A DNA stretch of 64,000 nucleotides. It comes from CAZGSN01 sp964371655. Its GTDB lineage: Bacteria > Desulfobacterota > Binatia > HRBIN30. The stretch spans positions 1 to 64,000 of the forward strand of contig CAYJOD010000016.1 in NCBI GenBank assembly GCA_964371655.1, given 5' to 3'. Within the stretch, counting starts at the first letter, position 1; every line of letters starts with the position of its first letter. The translations under genes were made by a program, and so were the position numbers. The notes under the pieces were generated by a model, which searched no databases, was not told where the DNA came from, and saw nothing but the letters and a program-made list of their open reading frames with translations. Below are positions 61,797 to 64,000 of the stretch, one piece after another.

Positions 61797-62864
61797 ATGG
61801 TGAAGACCGTCACCGTCATCGTTCCCGCCTTTAATGCGGGCGAGACCATCGCCGCGTGCATCGAAAGCCTCCTGGGCCAGTCGCGCCAGCCTGACGAGAT
61901 CATCATCGTCGACGACGGCAGCCGTGACGACACGGTGGCGGTCGCATCCAAGTACGCCATCAAAGTCATCAGGCTCGCAACGAATTCAGGGCCGGGCGTC
62001 GCACGCAATGCTGGGGCGGCGGCGGCCCGGGGCGAGATCCTGGCGTTTACCGATGCGGATTGCGTGGCTCCACCCTATTGGCTTGAGCGGATTGTCGGCG
62101 CGGTCGACGGTCCGGGCCTGGTGGCCGCGACGGGAGGCTACGCCGGGCCGGTGCGCGACACCTTCCTCACGCGTCTTCAGTACTTGATCCTGCGTCGGCG
62201 GCAAGCGGCGTCGCCTGCGGAAATCGAATCGACGATCACCTCGAACTTTGCCTGCGTCAAGAGCGCGTTTGAGGCGGTCGGTGGCTTTCCTCTCTACGCT
62301 CGTCGTAGCGATCCCGGGCGGCCCATTTGGGGAAACGAAGACGAAGAACTGGGCTTTCTGCTGATCCGCCGCGGCGGAAAGATCCGGTGGATGGCGGACG
62401 TGGGCGTCCTTCATCGCTTTCGGCCCGATCTTCACGGATACCTGCGCCAGCAGCGGTTCTATGCGGAACGAATCATCCTAAGCCATTTCCGTTTTCCCGA
62501 AATGGCGCGCAGCCACACGAACTACAGCCGGCTGAGTGGGGCGCTGCATCTGGGACCGATCCTCGGCGTCGGGCTGGGTCTCCTCTCGATCATGGCGCGT
62601 GCGTTCGGGCTTGCGACCATGGAATGGGGGGTGGTCCTGCTGTTGGTCGCTTTTCCCGTCTACCTGATCGTACCGCTGCCGACGCTACTCGATTTCCGCC
62701 GCGGCGGCGAAAGCACTAAATTTCTGGCGAAGTCTTACCCTGTGTTGCTCGCAGTGGATGTTGCTTGGCTATTTGGCGCACTCTCGGCTACCTTCCTGAG
62801 ATTCGGAGGCTTTATCGATGGGGTTGGGGAATCTGGTGGCCCACCTGCCGCGCCTGGTCAATAA
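61797..62864 (+). CDS. GT2 glycosyltransferase with C-terminal membrane segments
   Basis: A 355-aa protein. VTVIVPAFNAGETI and IIVDDGSRDDT are the GT-A nucleotide-binding motifs, FTDADCVAP holds the DxD, and GNEDEELGFLLIRRGG is the acceptor-side ED motif. GNF is replaced by SNFACVK in the usual place. Two to three membrane segments lie at residues 255-345. The family transfers sugars to lipid, polysaccharide or protein acceptors. The last 47 bases overlap the next rSAM gene, so the two are co-translated. Confidence 0.93.
   Translation: MVKTVTVIVPAFNAGETIAACIESLLGQSRQPDEIIIVDDGSRDDTVAVASKYAIKVIRLATNSGPGVARNAGAAAARGEILAFTDADCVAPPYWLERIVGAVDGPGLVAATGGYAGPVRDTFLTRLQYLILRRRQAASPAEIESTITSNFACVKSAFEAVGGFPLYARRSDPGRPIWGNEDEELGFLLIRRGGKIRWMADVGVLHRFRPDLHGYLRQQRFYAERIILSHFRFPEMARSHTNYSRLSGALHLGPILGVGLGLLSIMARAFGLATMEWGVVLLLVAFPVYLIVPLPTLLDFRRGGESTKFLAKSYPVLLAVDVAWLFGALSATFLRFGGFIDGVGESGGPPAAPGQ
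62805..62809 (+). promoter_or_regulatory. Shine-Dalgarno site inside the GT2 gene
   Basis: GGAGG lies 8 bases before the ATG at 62818, within the 3' end of the GT2 coding sequence. It decides the start of the last rSAM gene despite the 47-base overlap. Confidence 0.75.
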
Positions 62865-64000
62865 GAATGGGCTTCCACTGCATCTGACGTTCTTTGTCAC
62901 GGCGCGGTGCAACGCGGTTTGCAGGCACTGCTTCTACTGGGACAGCCTGAACAAGGGCCAGAAGGAGCTGACGCTGGACGAAATTGACAAGATCGCCGCA
63001 GCGATGGAGCGGGTCCTGTGGATCGCGTTCTCTGGCGGTGAACCGTTCCTGCGCCAGGACCTGCCCGAGTTTGCGAAGATCCTGCACGACCGGCTGAGTC
63101 CGGTCACGCTATCGATCAACACCAACGGCATCAGGGTCGCCGAGATCGTCGAGTCGGCCGAACGGCTCGTGAAGAACTGCCCGAACACGTTCGTCGCGAT
63201 CCTGTGTTCACTCGACGGTCTGCCGGAAACCAATGACCGGATCCGCGGCGTGCCGCGCAACTTCGAACGAACGGTCGAGACCTTCCGCGAGCTCAAGAAA
63301 ATGTCACGGGGACTGCCGAATATGGGCGTCGGCATCTCGACGACGTTTTGTGCGTGGAACCAGGACGAGATGGATGGAATGTACGAATACGTCGTGAACG
63401 AGCTCGCGCCGGACAACTGGGACCTGTCGTTCGTGCGCGGCAAGCCCATGGAGCCGGCGATCGGCGCGGCCGACGTTGCCAAGTACCGCCGCATCAAGGC
63501 GCGGCTCGAGCAGGCGTTTGCGACGGGCAAGCTGAGCTATTACAAAAACATGCCGCTCGCGCGCTTCGTGCACGCCAAGGAGCGGCTGTCGACCAAGACG
63601 GTACTCAACACCATCGATACGGGCCAATTCCAGGTGCCGTGCTACGCGGGGGCGCTGTCGGCCGTGATTTCGGAAGAGGGCGACGTCTACGCCTGTGAGC
63701 TGCTCAGCAACAAGATCGGCAACCTGCGCGAGGTCGGCTACGACATCGCCAAGCTTTGGGAAGGGGAACGGGCGCGGTCGATGCGCGCATTCATCCGTGA
63801 CACGAAGTGTTTCTGCACGCACGAGTGCAACATGTCGATCAACCTCCTGTTCAATCCGACCGTCTATCCCCGGATCGTCAAGGAGATGGTCAGCGAGATG
63901 ATTGCGCCGGGCAACCTGGTGGGGATCGCCGGCGACTCGAACGGCAGTAACGGCGGCGCGAGAATTGCGCCGATGACGAGCCGGCTGCCGCTTCTGCCCG
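62818..64000 (+). CDS. Radical SAM / SPASM protein (partial, runs off window)
   Basis: 394 codons are open to the window end without a stop, so the gene is incomplete at its 3' end. The rSAM motif CNAVCRHCFYW has C31, C35, C38. FSGGEPFLRQD follows near 65. The SPASM region has PCYAGALSAVI, VYACELL, then CFCTHECN, giving the auxiliary-cluster cysteines. A low-complexity Gly/Ser/Asn stretch near 375 marks the approach to the C-terminus. The ATG at 62818 is fixed by GGAGG. Proteins of this type often sit beside glycosyltransferases and act on sugars, peptides or lipids. The substrate is unknown. Confidence 0.92.
   Translation, partial: MGLGNLVAHLPRLVNKNGLPLHLTFFVTARCNAVCRHCFYWDSLNKGQKELTLDEIDKIAAAMERVLWIAFSGGEPFLRQDLPEFAKILHDRLSPVTLSINTNGIRVAEIVESAERLVKNCPNTFVAILCSLDGLPETNDRIRGVPRNFERTVETFRELKKMSRGLPNMGVGISTTFCAWNQDEMDGMYEYVVNELAPDNWDLSFVRGKPMEPAIGAADVAKYRRIKARLEQAFATGKLSYYKNMPLARFVHAKERLSTKTVLNTIDTGQFQVPCYAGALSAVISEEGDVYACELLSNKIGNLREVGYDIAKLWEGERARSMRAFIRDTKCFCTHECNMSINLLFNPTVYPRIVKEMVSEMIAPGNLVGIAGDSNGSNGGARIAPMTSRLPLLP

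Noticed and set aside
1..64000. CRISPR arrays, rRNA, tRNA, integrase or transposase genes.
   Set aside because: No regularly spaced direct repeats, rRNA-like stretches, TTCRANYCC-type tRNA arms with matching stems, or transposase motifs were found by eye.

Overview
This is high-GC (about 60-65% by eye) bacterial DNA, almost certainly from an uncultivated soil, sediment or groundwater lineage. Start codons (ATG/GTG/TTG), overlapping operon junctions and Shine-Dalgarno-like sites are bacterial. No rRNA, tRNA, phage, transposase or housekeeping marker is visible, so I cannot name the taxon. The short dispersed palindromes remind me of genomes such as Binatota, Rokubacteria and deltaproteobacterial relatives, but that is only an impression.

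The dominant feature is radical SAM (rSAM) chemistry. I count 19 proteins with a CX3CX2C cluster motif and at least 23 rSAM domains in 64 kb. Eight of these proteins look like the cobalamin (B12)-binding class. Several have architectures I do not recognise from named enzymes: a 1295-aa chain with four rSAM motifs (9522-13409), a methyltransferase + B12-rSAM fusion (35770-39246), an HxsD-like + rSAM + [2Fe-2S] ferredoxin fusion (47926-50130), and a two-rSAM fusion (50893-52743).

Layout. 0.1-9.5 kb: an rSAM protein with a C-terminal Cys cluster, an orphan protein, an SGNH-type membrane protein, a SnoaL-like secreted protein, an rSAM + UbiA prenyltransferase pair, and a divergent tetraether-synthase-like (Tes/MJ0619-type) rSAM. 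9.5-21.8 kb (all minus strand): the four-motif rSAM, a tandem pair of B12-rSAM genes, another B12-rSAM and a membrane spermidine-synthase-like protein. 22.3-28.9 kb (plus): an SGNH protein followed by a tight operon of two nitrogenase component-1-like (NifD/K, BchN/B-type) proteins, a complete NifH/BchL-like ATPase and a U32-like Fe-S protein. 29-43.7 kb: more B12-rSAM and rSAM genes, a second Tes-like rSAM and two multi-pass (GT-C-like) membrane proteins. 44-52.7 kb: an orphan protein overlapping an rSAM gene, then three unusual rSAM fusions or paralogs. 52.8-64 kb: a Rieske protein, a DegT aminotransferase / B12-rSAM / GT2 operon, two GT-C-like proteins, a GT2 and a final rSAM/SPASM gene that runs off the window.

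How it may work together (inference). Weakly conserved accessory domains of about 80-100 aa recur at the ends of many of these proteins, apparently including the N-terminus of one nitrogenase-like subunit and the C-terminus of the U32-like protein. Together with the nitrogenase-like reductase, this suggests one anaerobic biosynthetic or modification system rather than a random pile of enzymes. UbiA, Tes-like, B12-rSAM, GT2 and GT-C genes would suit an unusual membrane lipid or glycolipid. The NifH/D/K-like plus U32 set would suit reductive or hydroxylating tailoring of a cofactor-like or aromatic/isoprenoid molecule. No substrate can be read from the sequence.
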